In this document: positions 24,218 through 32,630 of the stretch, one piece after another
Numbering within the stretch: position 1 is the stretch's first letter
Layout of the letters: every line of letters begins with the position of its first letter
NCBI GenBank assembly: GCA_910584155.1
Contig: CAJTYG010000007.1
Location: 1-64,000 of the forward strand
Source: an uncultured Christensenella sp.
GTDB lineage: Bacteria; Bacillota; Clostridia; Christensenellales; CAG-917
Direction: 5' to 3'
Length of the DNA: 64,000 nucleotides
The notes under the pieces: model-generated
What the model was told of the DNA's origin: nothing
The model's database searches: none
The model's input: the letters and a program-made list of their open reading frames with translations, nothing else
Made by a program: the position numbers and the translations under genes

Positions 24218-24736
24218 TCAACGACCCTCTTTTTCCAAAGCGTTACGCATTTTCAAAAGTGCGTTTTGATATTTCCAAGTAACTGTTGATATAGGTATAC
24301 CGAGCATTTTTCCGATTTCTTTTCTTTTATAGCTACAGGCAGTCACAAGCATTAAAATGGAAAACTCATCGTCGGCTAAAATCCGTTTTGCTAAATCTAT
24401 CAAGTCGCCGTATTTATCGGGTTCACTCATACCGAAAAGGGTTTTATTTTCATATTCGTCAACGCTTTGTTCCCGCATACGGGCTTTTTTTATATTTAGC
24501 GCTTCGTTTCTTGCAATCGTATATATCCATGCGGAAGCGTTTGTGCCAAGGGTATAACTGCGTATGCTTTTTAGCATGCGCATATATGTAGTTTGCATTA
24601 CGTCTTCTGCAAGTGCTTTGTCACGCAAAATGGATAGCGCCACATAATAAACGGACTTCTGCGTTAGATTGTAGATATCATCAAACGCAGAAGTGTCTCC
24701 GTTTATAAATTTTTTTATAAATTTGTCAAGCGCCAC
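24218..24736 (-). CDS. ECF-type RNA polymerase sigma factor
   Basis: 172 residues from a GTG (24736) with GGAG seven bases upstream. Region 2 is seen as ALAEDVMQTTYMRMLKSIRS, with IYTIARNEALNIKK following; region 4 is the helix-turn-helix around RKEIGKMLGIPISTVTWKY. Region 3 is missing, as usual for ECF factors. The paired membrane protein follows at once and is its probable anti-sigma factor. Release of the sigma factor by a signal outside the cell would then activate this locus and others. A sigma-A-type promoter lies just upstream. Confidence 0.9.
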   Translation of the reverse strand: MALDKFIKKFINGDTSAFDDIYNLTQKSVYYVALSILRDKALAEDVMQTTYMRMLKSIRSYTLGTNASAWIYTIARNEALNIKKARMREQSVDEYENKTLFGMSEPDKYGDLIDLAKRILADDEFSILMLVTACSYKRKEIGKMLGIPISTVTWKYQNALLKMRNALEKEGR

Positions 24737-24762
24737 TTTTTATCTCCGAATATTCAGTAGCA

Positions 24763-24792
24763 TCATACCAAATTCCCAAACATTTCGTCAAA
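24763..24792 (-). promoter_or_regulatory. Sigma-A-type promoter of the sigma/anti-sigma pair
   Basis: On the minus strand TTGACG (24787-24792), 18 bases, TATGAT (24763-24768), about 27 bases upstream of the sigma factor GTG. It lies in the gap after the lipoprotein stop, so the pair can be expressed apart from the lipoprotein. Confidence 0.5.
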
Positions 24793-24800
24793 CGGAAATC

Positions 24801-25808
24801 TTATTCAAATATCTGTTTGCTTCCGTCGTTGTAAGAATACTCGTATTTTTTGTTGCCGTCCTGATCCCTGATTTCACGTATGTGGAACACTCCTGTCGTT
24901 CCGTCGATGTTGTAGTGGACCTTTATCGATGTTTTGCTGTCCTTTACCTCACGCTCCACAATGTATTTGCCCTTGGACGTGCCGCTTCTGAATTCAAGCT
25001 CATATTCGGTTTCAACTTTATTGTTTTTGATTTCATTTTCAAACTCAACTGCAGTTTGTTCTATTAATACGCCGTTTACATAGATGGAATATACATATTC
25101 GGTTTCCGTTTCGCCATCCTCTACAGAGTATTCCTGCTCCATCTGGACGAAAGAGGTTTTGTCGTTTATGTCTGCGTAGGCACGGATTTTAAGCTCCGTT
25201 TCGGTTTCATCAGTTTCAGTTTCTTCGGAGCGTTCGCCTTCGAGGTGATAGTCCACGCCGTCTATGACCATTACGCCTATGAGCCGATATTTGCTTTCGG
25301 CTTCTTCGCCGTCCTCGTCTTCTTCTATATCTACGTCTTCTGGAGCATACAGGGTTTCGGTGTAATACATAGTGTATTGTACCGTTTCACCGTTGAAATC
25401 TTTTCCGTTTACTGTCATCTTTGTGACATAATCATATCTGCTGTCCGTATTATTTTCGATGACAGTGGATACTACGTCATCGCCGAGGAAGCTGTCCAGC
25501 GCCGTAAAATACTCGTTGAACCTTTCGGACTGTTCTTTTGCTTCTGAGCTGTCGGCAGGCGGCACTAACGTTATGTTTGGCGTTTGCGTTGCGTTGCGAA
25601 CCGCAGAAAAAGTTTTGACTGCGCTTGCAGGCATGGCGCTTCCCAATAATCTTACGCTCGATACTGCTCCCATTCCGTAAACGTCGTTTGGCGACGATAA
25701 TGCGGCTGTCTTACTCTCGCTCTCGTAATTTCCGCATGCCGCCAATGACAGAGCCATTGCTATAGTTAAGCACAGGCACAATCCAACAAATATCAATTTT
25801 TTTTTCAT
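24801..25808 (-). CDS. Lipoprotein twin of the anti-sigma sensor domain
   Basis: 335 residues with AAGGAGG before the ATG. A signal peptide with a classic lipobox (SLAAC) puts it on the outer face of the membrane. The mature part begins DVYGMGAVSSVRLLGSAMPA and matches the outer domain of the neighbouring anti-sigma factor through its whole length; the C-terminal ~150 residues are nearly identical, including silent positions. It differs mainly in the acidic linker and at the last ~8 residues. It may compete for, or present, the ligand of the anti-sigma sensor. I do not know the fold. It is the first gene of the module on the minus strand. Confidence 0.75.
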   Translation of the reverse strand: MKKKLIFVGLCLCLTIAMALSLAACGNYESESKTAALSSPNDVYGMGAVSSVRLLGSAMPASAVKTFSAVRNATQTPNITLVPPADSSEAKEQSERFNEYFTALDSFLGDDVVSTVIENNTDSRYDYVTKMTVNGKDFNGETVQYTMYYTETLYAPEDVDIEEDEDGEEAESKYRLIGVMVIDGVDYHLEGERSEETETDETETELKIRAYADINDKTSFVQMEQEYSVEDGETETEYVYSIYVNGVLIEQTAVEFENEIKNNKVETEYELEFRSGTSKGKYIVEREVKDSKTSIKVHYNIDGTTGVFHIREIRDQDGNKKYEYSYNDGSKQIFE

Positions 25809-25851
25809 CTTTTTGCCTCCTTGGGTATGATTAAGAGCTTTTTGCCCCTTT

Positions 25852-25889
25852 CACCATATACAACAATGCAAACACACGGATTGTTGGTG
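25852..25889. promoter_or_regulatory. Inverted repeat upstream of the lipoprotein gene
   Basis: CACC...CAACAAT (25861-25867) and ATTGTTG (25880-25886)...GGTG form an interrupted palindrome about 45-80 bases upstream of the start. It may be an operator or part of an ECF-dependent promoter. Confidence 0.3.
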
Positions 25890-25918
25890 AAAACAATAAA
25901 TTTTTTTATTTTTTAAGT

Positions 25919-25955
25919 AAAAGGCACTCAGTTGATATTCAACTGAGTGCCTTTT
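25919..25955. terminator. Strong bidirectional terminator
   Basis: A perfect 17-bp stem, AAAAGGCACTCAGTTGA and its complement, around a 3-base loop. On the minus strand it lies directly after a copy of the tRNA-Arg 3' end and is probably the original terminator of that tRNA. Confidence 0.85.
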
Positions 25956-25975
25956 GGTGCACCGTAAGGAATTCG
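25953..25975 (-). repeat. Duplicated tRNA-Arg 3' end (att-like site, distal)
   Basis: 23 bases (TTTGGTGCACCGTAAGGAATT followed by CG) identical to 26280-26302, which is the 3' end of tRNA-Arg plus flanking T. A direct repeat of a tRNA end is what tyrosine-recombinase integration leaves. Confidence 0.65.
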
Positions 25976-26124
25976 TAGGGCGCCTTGGACGCCCGTAATA
26001 GCAAAGCGTGTATGCTTGCATACGTAAGCGTGCGTCAACCCGCAGGGATTCGCACACAAAGTGTGCAGACAAAATTTTATTTTGTCTTGAATTCCTTACT
26101 AAGCAAAAATGCGCAAAGCGTAAA

Positions 26125-26203
26125 ACCAAACAAAGCATTGTGCGGAACGAGGTAGTTGCTTGATGAAATTTGAAATGATAGCAGACAATGCTTTGTGCGG
26201 TAG
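26125..26203 (+). repeat. Family C intergenic repeat, shortened copy
   Basis: ACCAAACAAAGCATTGTGCGG and GATAGCAGACAATGCTTTGT are both present, closer together than in the full copy at 17811-17931. Confidence 0.6.
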
Positions 26204-26229
26204 TAACAAAAAAATGCTGCCAAACAGGT

Positions 26230-26278
26230 CACACATTTTATAAAAATAAAATGTGCACCCAAAGGCACACATTTTTTT
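26230..26278 (-). terminator. Terminator-like hairpin directly after tRNA-Arg
   Basis: On the minus strand an AAAATGTG...CACATTTT stem followed by ATTTTT. It would terminate the present tRNA transcript. Confidence 0.5.
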
Positions 26279-26281
26279 GTT

Positions 26282-26358
26282 TGGTGCACCGTAAGGAATT
26301 CGAATCCCTAACCTTTCGGTCCGTAGCCGAATGCTCTATCCAGTTGGGCTAACGGTGC
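26282..26358 (-). tRNA. tRNA-Arg (anticodon ACG)
   Basis: Read on the minus strand: a 7-bp acceptor stem GCACCGT/ACGGTGC, a D arm with AGCCCAACTGGATAGAGC, an anticodon stem TTCGG/CCGAA around loop CTACGGA (anticodon ACG), a T arm with GGTTCGAA-like GATTCGAATTC, discriminator A, and an encoded CCA. 77 bases. The ACG anticodon (inosine at 34) reads CGU, CGC and CGA. Its 3' end is duplicated 327 bases downstream. Confidence 0.95.
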
Positions 26359-26506
26359 AAATTGTTTTAGCATAGATAGTATAGTGGTTGCGGGACACTT
26401 TGTCAACTGTTTGACAAATTTGTTTGACCAAAGTTTGCAATATTTTGCTTTACTTATTTAGTGCAGTGATGTAAAATCTTATTGTAATTTATTTAGCGAG
26501 GCGGAT

Positions 26507-26773
26507 ATGAAGCTGTACGACGTTTTGGCAAATATAACCAATAAAGAAGATTTTGCAAGGCTGTTTGAAGATTTGTGCACATATCAGGAAATTGAAAATA
26601 TGGAGCAGAGGATAGAGTGCGCTCAGCTTTTGCTGTCGGGCGAGACCTATAATCAGGTGATTGAGCAGACTGACGTATCTTCAGCTACGCTAAGCAGGGT
26701 GTCGAGGTGCATAAGACACGGCTCCGGTGGATATTCGGACGTGCTGAAAAATATGATGCCGAATGATAATTGA
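26507..26773 (+). CDS. YerC/YecD family TrpR-related regulator
   Basis: 88 residues with GAGG upstream. The protein is all-helical: DFARLFEDLCTYQEIENMEQ is followed by the DNA-binding part, SGETYNQVIEQTDVSSATLS and RVSRCIRHG, the hallmark of the YerC/TrpR-like family. These are small dimeric repressor-like proteins of unknown target. It is just upstream of spoIIE but separated by a repeat and its own gap, so a regulatory link is not shown. Confidence 0.9.
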   Translation: MKLYDVLANITNKEDFARLFEDLCTYQEIENMEQRIECAQLLLSGETYNQVIEQTDVSSATLSRVSRCIRHGSGGYSDVLKNMMPNDN

Positions 26774-26817
26774 TATTAAATGCCTCGCAACAATGACGGG
26801 TGGGTGGACAATCCCCT

Positions 26818-26913
26818 CAGTCTGCTGCGCAGACAGCTCCCCTTATTAAGGGTAGCCTAAGACATTGCAAGCTATCGCAGCCAAACACGACGGTTTGCGA
26901 GAATTCGGCGCAA
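26818..26913 (+). repeat. Family A repeat with tail (CTGCGCAG version)
   Basis: A partner of 17947-18052 over ~95 bases, with the same tail from TAAGACATTGCAAGCTATCG to ATTCGGCGCAA. It ends ~90 bases before the spoIIE start; a truncated family B core lies just before it (26781-26799). Confidence 0.7.
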
Positions 26914-26922
26914 TTAGGGTAA

Positions 26923-26996
26923 TTGACATCAAATTTGCGTTTTTGACAAAAGTAGCTATATAGCGAAATTTTTTTATGCTGTTTTGGTTGTAATAT
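26923..26996 (+). promoter_or_regulatory. spoIIE promoter region
   Basis: Two TTGACA boxes, 20 bases apart (26923-26928 and 26943-26948), resemble Spo0A-box halves on the minus strand (TGTCAAA). TAATAT (26991-26996) ends six bases before the ATG, so the message may be leaderless. Control by Spo0A is an inference from the gene's known regulation in Bacillus. Confidence 0.35.
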
Positions 26997-27002
26997 GTAG
27001 TT

Positions 27003-29297
27003 ATGAAAACTAAAACCGTACGTGCGGAAAGAAAATTTTTTCCGTCCTTTGATTTAAAGCTGTCGCCTAAAACCGCAATAAAGTTTGTGGCGGAATGTCT
27101 TGTCTTATTTTTGGTCGCATCGGTAAACGAATTTGGCTTTGCGCTTGCGCTCGCACTTTTTTGCGGGTTTGTATACGCCCGTCAAAACATCGTTGCCATT
27201 GCGCCTGCATACGTGCTTGCCTGTTGCGTGTTCGATTTGAGTTGGTGGACTCTGCTTTATGCCGTAACTCCCGTGGCGGTGCTGTTTGCGCTGTATGCGG
27301 TATTTTTTAAGCTGAGGCGAAACGTGCCTATGTGGGCGGTTGCGGTGTGCACTGTGATTGGAATGATACCTTACATAGTGTGCGGCTGCGTTTTTGACAG
27401 CGCATATTTTACGGTTGCGGTGAGCGCTCTCATCACGCTTGTGATGACGTTTTGCTGCTCGATAACCGCATACGCCGTTTTTGTAAGGGGATATATGCAC
27501 AGGGCGACCGTGGACGAGCACATTTGCGCAGGCTTGCTTGCGGTGCTTGCGGGCTATGCGTTGTCGGGAGTGAGGGTGTATGACTTCAGTCTGCTGTATA
27601 CGGTGAGCGCTTTTGCGATACTTTTTTCCTCAATTTGCTTCAAGTCGCAGACTACGCTTTTTATTGCGCTGCTGCTCGGCGTGGGTGGATCGCTTGAGAG
27701 CGGCAATCTCGGCGTGCTCGCATCGCTTGCGATGATAGGCGGGGCTGCGGTTGCGCTGTCTCCGTTTACAAAGTGGGCGTCTGCGCTTGCGATAATAGCT
27801 ATAGCCGCTATATCGTGGCTGTTGGGCGCATATCTCGGCGCAGGCTGGCAGACTATGGTGATGACGGCGGTGGGGGTGATAGCTTGTCTTTGCATACCTA
27901 AGTCGGCTCTTACACGCATAAAGGGCTTGAGCAAGGGCGACGACAGCAAGGCGTACACGGGCGTTGTGAACAGGCGTGGCCGTGAGCTTGCTTCACGGCT
28001 GTACTCCGCAAGCGACGTGTTTTATGATTTGTCCGAAAATTTGCAGACGTTGGCTGGGGCGGACAGCGCATATACTGCCGAAAGGCTTGCGCACGATATA
28101 GCTCAAAACTACTGCGGAAAGTGCCCCGACAGAGAGGAATGTTTTTCCGCACTCGGTGAGGATACTTATACCGTCGTGCGACCTATGGCGGACTCTGCGA
28201 TGAACAGGGGCAAGGTGACTATACTCGATATGCCTCCCTTTATCACGAGCAGGTGCAGCAAAACGCACTCGCTTGCGTCGGTGATAAACAGTACGGCGGA
28301 ATCCTATAAACGCAAGCAGGAGCTTAACGAGGCGGCCGTGGTCGGCAAGCGTATGATGTCCGAACAGTTTGCGGGCGTGGCGCTTGCGCTCGATTCTCTT
28401 GCCGAAAAGTGCGCCGAGCAGGTGGGCTTTGCCGACGAGGACGTCGACGTTATAAAATCCGAGCTTTTAAAGCACAACGTCGTTGCAAGCGAGATAATAG
28501 TTATGGGCAGCGGCACGGATACGTCGGTGGCTATGCTCGTGCGGGCGCAGGACGCAAACAAGGCTATAATCTGCAAGATAGTTTCAAGGCTGATGAAAAC
28601 CCGTCTTGAGATAAGCAGGGTGGACGACAGGGGCGCACAGAAGCTGCTGCACCTTGACGGCGCACCTATATTTGAAGTGGCATACGGCATTGCCGAATGC
28701 AGACGGGAGGGGGAAGCTGTTTCGGGTGACAGCCACAGCATACTGTGTCCGTCACGCAGCAGGCGGCTGTTTGCCATTTGCGACGGAATGGGCAGCGGCG
28801 TAAAAGCCTCAAAGGCAAGCAGGGACGCCGTAAATATGATAGAGGGCTTTTACCGTGCGGGCTTTGACGACAATATCATACTTAGCCTTGTGAATAAGCT
28901 GCTGAAGCTGAGCCTTGACGACGGCTTCACTACGCTGGATATATCCGTCATAGACACTCGAACGGGCGGGCTTGACGTCATAAAGCTCGGTTCGGCAAGC
29001 AGCTTTATTGTGCGGCGTGACAACGTTGAGGTGCTGTCCTGCGTGCTTCCGCCTGCGGGCATATTAGACGGAGTGCAGCCGCTTACCTGCAGATACCAAC
29101 TGTTTGACGGCGATATGCTGATTATGGCTTCAGACGGCGTGTACGACGCACTCGAAAACAGGGGAATAACCGAGATAATCGACGCTCTGGATACCGTCAA
29201 TCCGCAAACCCTTGCCGACGAGCTACTGTCACGTGCCAAAAAGAACGGCGCAGAGGACGATTGCACCGTACTTGTAATGCGCATTTTCAGTATGTGA
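27003..29297 (+). CDS. spoIIE: Stage II sporulation protein E, PP2C-type phosphatase
   Basis: 764 residues. The N-terminal ~300 contain about ten membrane helices, the middle ~250 form the regulatory region with a cysteine cluster (YCGKCPDREECF), and the C-terminal ~200 are a PP2C phosphatase with LFAICDGMGSGVKASKASR and LIMASDGVYDAL, the metal-binding aspartates in place. SpoIIE dephosphorylates SpoIIAA and so releases sigma-F in the forespore; it also acts at the asymmetric septum. Its presence implies a sporulating lineage. The gene is followed by tilS and hpt as in other Firmicutes. No Shine-Dalgarno is seen before the ATG. Confidence 0.95.
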   Translation: MKTKTVRAERKFFPSFDLKLSPKTAIKFVAECLVLFLVASVNEFGFALALALFCGFVYARQNIVAIAPAYVLACCVFDLSWWTLLYAVTPVAVLFALYAVFFKLRRNVPMWAVAVCTVIGMIPYIVCGCVFDSAYFTVAVSALITLVMTFCCSITAYAVFVRGYMHRATVDEHICAGLLAVLAGYALSGVRVYDFSLLYTVSAFAILFSSICFKSQTTLFIALLLGVGGSLESGNLGVLASLAMIGGAAVALSPFTKWASALAIIAIAAISWLLGAYLGAGWQTMVMTAVGVIACLCIPKSALTRIKGLSKGDDSKAYTGVVNRRGRELASRLYSASDVFYDLSENLQTLAGADSAYTAERLAHDIAQNYCGKCPDREECFSALGEDTYTVVRPMADSAMNRGKVTILDMPPFITSRCSKTHSLASVINSTAESYKRKQELNEAAVVGKRMMSEQFAGVALALDSLAEKCAEQVGFADEDVDVIKSELLKHNVVASEIIVMGSGTDTSVAMLVRAQDANKAIICKIVSRLMKTRLEISRVDDRGAQKLLHLDGAPIFEVAYGIAECRREGEAVSGDSHSILCPSRSRRLFAICDGMGSGVKASKASRDAVNMIEGFYRAGFDDNIILSLVNKLLKLSLDDGFTTLDISVIDTRTGGLDVIKLGSASSFIVRRDNVEVLSCVLPPAGILDGVQPLTCRYQLFDGDMLIMASDGVYDALENRGITEIIDALDTVNPQTLADELLSRAKKNGAEDDCTVLVMRIFSM

Positions 29298-29298
29298 C

Positions 29299-29327
29299 TT
29301 GTCAATTTATATTTTTTGCTGTATAAT
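29299..29327 (+). promoter_or_regulatory. Sigma-A promoter of tilS
   Basis: TTGTCA (29299-29304), 17 bases, TATAAT (29322-29327), then exactly six bases to the ATG at 29334. The -35 begins two bases after the spoIIE stop codon. The expected transcript start coincides with the ATG. Confidence 0.75.
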
Positions 29328-29333
29328 CTCAAT

Positions 29334-30668
29334 ATGGCAAAAGCTATTGAAATTTCGTATAAAGAGCTGCTTGATATCTCGCCTGTAAAAACTCTTCCTC
29401 TGACGGTGGGCGTTGCGGTGAGCGGCGGAAGGGACTCCGTCGCACTTCTGCATTGCTTGAAGAGGCTCGAGCTTGCCTGTGAGGCGCAGGACGTGAAGAT
29501 AGTTGCTGTGAATATCGAACACGGTATCAGAGGCGAGGCGAGCGTAAAAGACAGCGAATTTGTGCGTGAGCTCTGCGCCGAGCTTGACGTGCCGCTGTAC
29601 TCATTTTCGGTGGATGTTCCTGCGTTTGCAAAGCAAAAGGGCTACACCTTAGAGCAGGCAGGCAGGGCGTTGCGCTATGAAATTTTTGACGGAATGACAG
29701 ATAGCGGCAAGTGCGACGTGATTGCGCTTGCGCACCATCTCGACGACCAGATAGAGACGGTGTTTATGCGCATTTTGAGGGGCACGGGCATACGTGGTCT
29801 TTGCGCAATGAGCGTGACAAACGGCAGATATATTAGACCGCTTTTGAAATATAGCCGAGAGGACATAGAGGACTATATTGCCGCAAACGGACTGAAATAC
29901 GTGGACGACGAAAGCAACCTCGATACAGCCTATACACGCAACTTTTTGAGGCAGCAGCTCGGCGTTATAAAGCGACGTTTCCCCGAGATGGGCGGCGCAG
30001 TGCAAAGGCTTGTTGACAGCGCAGTCGAAAACGAGGAATACTTTGAGAGCGTTTTGCCGCAAATTGAGGTTTACGGTGACGAAGCGGTTATAAAAACCGC
30101 CGATTGTGCAAATAAAGCTATTGCTAAACGGTTGATTTTGAAGGCGTGCAAGGCACTTGGCGTAAGTCAGGATATAGAGGAGAAGCACTATGCTGCGGCG
30201 CTCGGTTTGCTGTGTGCGGAAAACGGAAAGAAGCTCGATTTTACGCACGGCATAAGCGTGCATAAGGACAGGGATACGTTGGTTTTCAGCCGCAAAAAGG
30301 CGCAGGGCGGTGTCGGCGAAATTCCGTTTGCTATGGGCAGCTTCGACGGAATTTGCGTGGAGAAAGTCGATTTGGACGGCATATCTTTCGGCACGGGCGA
30401 GGCGTTGTTTGCCGATTTAGATAAGATACCCGAAGGTGCGGTGATACGCACTCGCAGAGACGGCGACTTTATATGCAAATTCGGCGGCGGGACAAAGAGC
30501 CTCGGCGACTTTCTTACGGATAAAAAAGTTCCGCTGCGCACAAGAGACAGCCTAAAGGTCATTGCGGACGGCAGCCGCATACTTGCCGTGTTCGGCGTGG
30601 AAATTTCCGCCGACGTCAAGATTGACGGAAATACTAAAAGAGCGGTCGCATTAAAAATAATAAAATAG
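29334..30668 (+). CDS. tilS: tRNA(Ile)-lysidine synthase
   Basis: 444 residues. The P-loop GVAVSGGRDSVALLHCLKRL lies near residues 24-43, the LAHHLDDQIETVFMRILRG motif at ~140 is typical of TilS, and the C-terminal domain includes VIRTRRDGDFICKFGGGTKS and LGDFLTDKKVP. TilS converts C34 of the CAU anticodon to lysidine so that tRNA-Ile reads AUA; it is essential. The start is the ATG six bases after TATAAT and lacks a ribosome site, so translation is probably leaderless. hpt follows after a 61-base gap. Confidence 0.95.
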   Translation: MAKAIEISYKELLDISPVKTLPLTVGVAVSGGRDSVALLHCLKRLELACEAQDVKIVAVNIEHGIRGEASVKDSEFVRELCAELDVPLYSFSVDVPAFAKQKGYTLEQAGRALRYEIFDGMTDSGKCDVIALAHHLDDQIETVFMRILRGTGIRGLCAMSVTNGRYIRPLLKYSREDIEDYIAANGLKYVDDESNLDTAYTRNFLRQQLGVIKRRFPEMGGAVQRLVDSAVENEEYFESVLPQIEVYGDEAVIKTADCANKAIAKRLILKACKALGVSQDIEEKHYAAALGLLCAENGKKLDFTHGISVHKDRDTLVFSRKKAQGGVGEIPFAMGSFDGICVEKVDLDGISFGTGEALFADLDKIPEGAVIRTRRDGDFICKFGGGTKSLGDFLTDKKVPLRTRDSLKVIADGSRILAVFGVEISADVKIDGNTKRAVALKIIK

Positions 30669-30693
30669 AGTGCGGCGTACCGAAAACGCACCA

Positions 30694-30709
30694 TATAATG
30701 ATATATTAT
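30694..30709 (+). promoter_or_regulatory. Possible -10 elements upstream of hpt
   Basis: TATAAT (30694-30699) and TATTAT (30704-30709) lie in the 61-base gap before hpt. No convincing -35 was found, so an independent promoter is only possible. Confidence 0.25.
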
Positions 30710-30729
30710 AGTTTACAGAGGAAACAGAG

Positions 30730-31272
30730 ATGTACGGAAAGGAAATCAAAAAGATACTCGTGAGCAAAGAGGCTATCGCAAAGAGAGTCGCCGAGATGGG
30801 CGAGCAAATTTCAAACGACTACGCAAACCAAAAAATTACGCTCGTTTGCACGCTTAGAGGCGCCTGCGTATTTTTTGCCGACCTTATGAGGGCGATACAC
30901 GGCGACGTCGAGATAGATTTTATCGCCGTTTCGAGCTACGGCGCAGATACGAAGACGAGCGGCGAGGTGAAGATGGTAAAGGACCTGTCGGAACCCATAA
31001 AGGGCAAAAACGTCATAGTCGTTGAGGACATCATAGATACGGGCGTCACTCTGTCTTATCTCAAGAAGCTGCTGCTTGCACGTGAGCCGAAGTCGCTTAA
31101 GATATGCACGCTGCTTGACAAGCCGTCTCGCAGAAAGGTCACATTCGAGGGCGACTACGTGGGCTTTGAAATAGAAAACGAATACGTCGTGGGCTACGGG
31201 CTGGATTTCGATCAGCAAATGCGCCACTATCCCGACGTATGCGTGCTGTCACCGGAGGTTTATGAAGGCTGA
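30730..31272 (+). CDS. hpt: Hypoxanthine(-guanine) phosphoribosyltransferase
   Basis: 180 residues with AGAGGAAACAG before the ATG. The PRPP-binding loop VIVVEDIIDTGVTLSYL is clear (acidic pair ED at ~98-99), with LVCTLRGACVFFADLMR and IDFIAVSSYG upstream and the purine-binding VVGYGLDFDQQMRHYPDV near the end. It salvages hypoxanthine and guanine to IMP and GMP. Gene order tilS-hpt is a conserved pair in Firmicutes, normally followed by ftsH; here cca follows instead, with an 11-base overlap. Confidence 0.95.
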   Translation: MYGKEIKKILVSKEAIAKRVAEMGEQISNDYANQKITLVCTLRGACVFFADLMRAIHGDVEIDFIAVSSYGADTKTSGEVKMVKDLSEPIKGKNVIVVEDIIDTGVTLSYLKKLLLAREPKSLKICTLLDKPSRRKVTFEGDYVGFEIENEYVVGYGLDFDQQMRHYPDVCVLSPEVYEG

Positions 31273-32620
31273 GCTTTATCTCAAAAAGCTTGCTATAGCG
31301 TTTGCGCCGTATGCGACTCTGTATGCGGTGGGCGGATACGTGCGTGATAGGTTGTTCGGCTGTAAGACGGGCGATATCGATGTATGCTCAAAGCTTAAAG
31401 TGGACGAGGTCAAGCGCATACTTGCAGGTACCGACTTTTTTGTGTCCGACAAGAGCCTGAGAATGGGCACGGTGCATATATCCTGCGACGGCTTTACCGT
31501 TGAATATACCACGTTCAGGACGGATAGCTATAATACGGAAAGCGGAAACCATAGTCCGCAGCAGGTGCGCTTTACCGACGATATCGCAGCCGACGCAAGG
31601 CGCAGAGATTTTAAATGCAACGCCGTCTATTATGATATCCTGCAGGATAAAATAGTGGATATTTCTGGCGGCGCAGAGGATATAAAAAACAGGGTGCTTA
31701 CGGCTGCCGACGACGCCGATACCGTGTTCGAGGCGGACGGACTGCGTATTTTGAGGCTTATCCGATTTGCCTGCGAGCTTGGCTTCGATATAGACAAAGC
31801 TACCGAAAAAGCCGCAATCAAAAACGCTTGGAGGGTGAAGGATATTGCCGCCGAGCGTGTGCGTGACGAGCTTTGCAAAATATTTACTGCCGACGCTTCG
31901 CAAAAGGGGCTGAATACTGTCGGCGCACATCTGAAGGGCTTTTTGTTGCTTGACAAATTTGGACTGATAGATTTGCTCCTGCCCGAAATAGGCGCATTGA
32001 AGGGCGTGCAACAAAATAAAAAATATCACATATACGACGTGTACGGGCATACGGTCAAGGCGTTTGAGCTGGCTCCGCCAAAGCTCAGGTGGGCGGCGCT
32101 CCTGCACGACGTGGGCAAGCCTGCCGCTCTAAAGAAAAACGACGGCGCAAATATGCACGGGCACGACGAAATAGGGGCGGATATCGCAAGGAAAATACTG
32201 AACAGACTGCGATTTTCAAACGCTGATATCGCTTGGACGGTGAAGATAGTGCGCCTGCATATGATAGATATAAAGGGCGATATGTCCTTTAACAAACTGC
32301 GCAGATTCGCCGTGATGAACAGCGACGTAATAGAGGATATATGCACGATGAAGGACGTGGACGGCGAGGCTACGACGGGATATGCGCCCGCTCAGAACAG
32401 AGTGCGGGAAGCGTGGCAGTCCGTACTTGCCGACGGAACGCCGCTGACGCTGAAGCAGCTTAAGGTGGACGGAAACGACGTGCTGCAGCTCGGAGCAAGC
32501 GGAGAGGACGTCGGATGTATACTCAACGAGCTTTGGGAAGATACGATATTAAATCCGTCCTTAAATAACAGAAAAAATGCGCTGAAATATATTGAGCGCA
32601 AGGCTAACAAACAAAATTAA
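31262..32620 (+). CDS. cca: CCA tRNA nucleotidyltransferase
   Basis: 452 residues. The catalytic part begins with YAVGGYVRDRLFG and TGDIDVCSK, a class II nucleotidyltransferase signature with the DxD pair, followed by RRDFKCNAVYYD and FEADGLRILRLIRFACEL, which are the nucleotide-recognition and RR motifs. An HD domain (WAALLHDVGKP, ~residue 280) and a C-terminal helical part follow. The enzyme adds or repairs the CCA end of tRNAs. GGAGG lies before the start, which overlaps hpt by 11 bases, so the two are co-translated. Confidence 0.93.
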   Translation: MKAELYLKKLAIAFAPYATLYAVGGYVRDRLFGCKTGDIDVCSKLKVDEVKRILAGTDFFVSDKSLRMGTVHISCDGFTVEYTTFRTDSYNTESGNHSPQQVRFTDDIAADARRRDFKCNAVYYDILQDKIVDISGGAEDIKNRVLTAADDADTVFEADGLRILRLIRFACELGFDIDKATEKAAIKNAWRVKDIAAERVRDELCKIFTADASQKGLNTVGAHLKGFLLLDKFGLIDLLLPEIGALKGVQQNKKYHIYDVYGHTVKAFELAPPKLRWAALLHDVGKPAALKKNDGANMHGHDEIGADIARKILNRLRFSNADIAWTVKIVRLHMIDIKGDMSFNKLRRFAVMNSDVIEDICTMKDVDGEATTGYAPAQNRVREAWQSVLADGTPLTLKQLKVDGNDVLQLGASGEDVGCILNELWEDTILNPSLNNRKNALKYIERKANKQN

Positions 32621-32630
32621 GGAGTAAATA

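Larger units (their letters stand above)
25976..26279. mobile_element. Remnant between duplicated tRNA ends, no genes
   Basis: 304 bases bounded by 23-bp direct repeats of the tRNA-Arg 3' end. It holds small palindromes (GGGCG-ccttgga-CGCCC; CACAAAGTGTG; ACAAAATTTTATTTTGT), a family C repeat (26125-26203) and a terminator-like hairpin near 26230-26275, but no integrase or other gene. It looks like the scar of an integrated element that was lost or collapsed. Confidence 0.45.
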
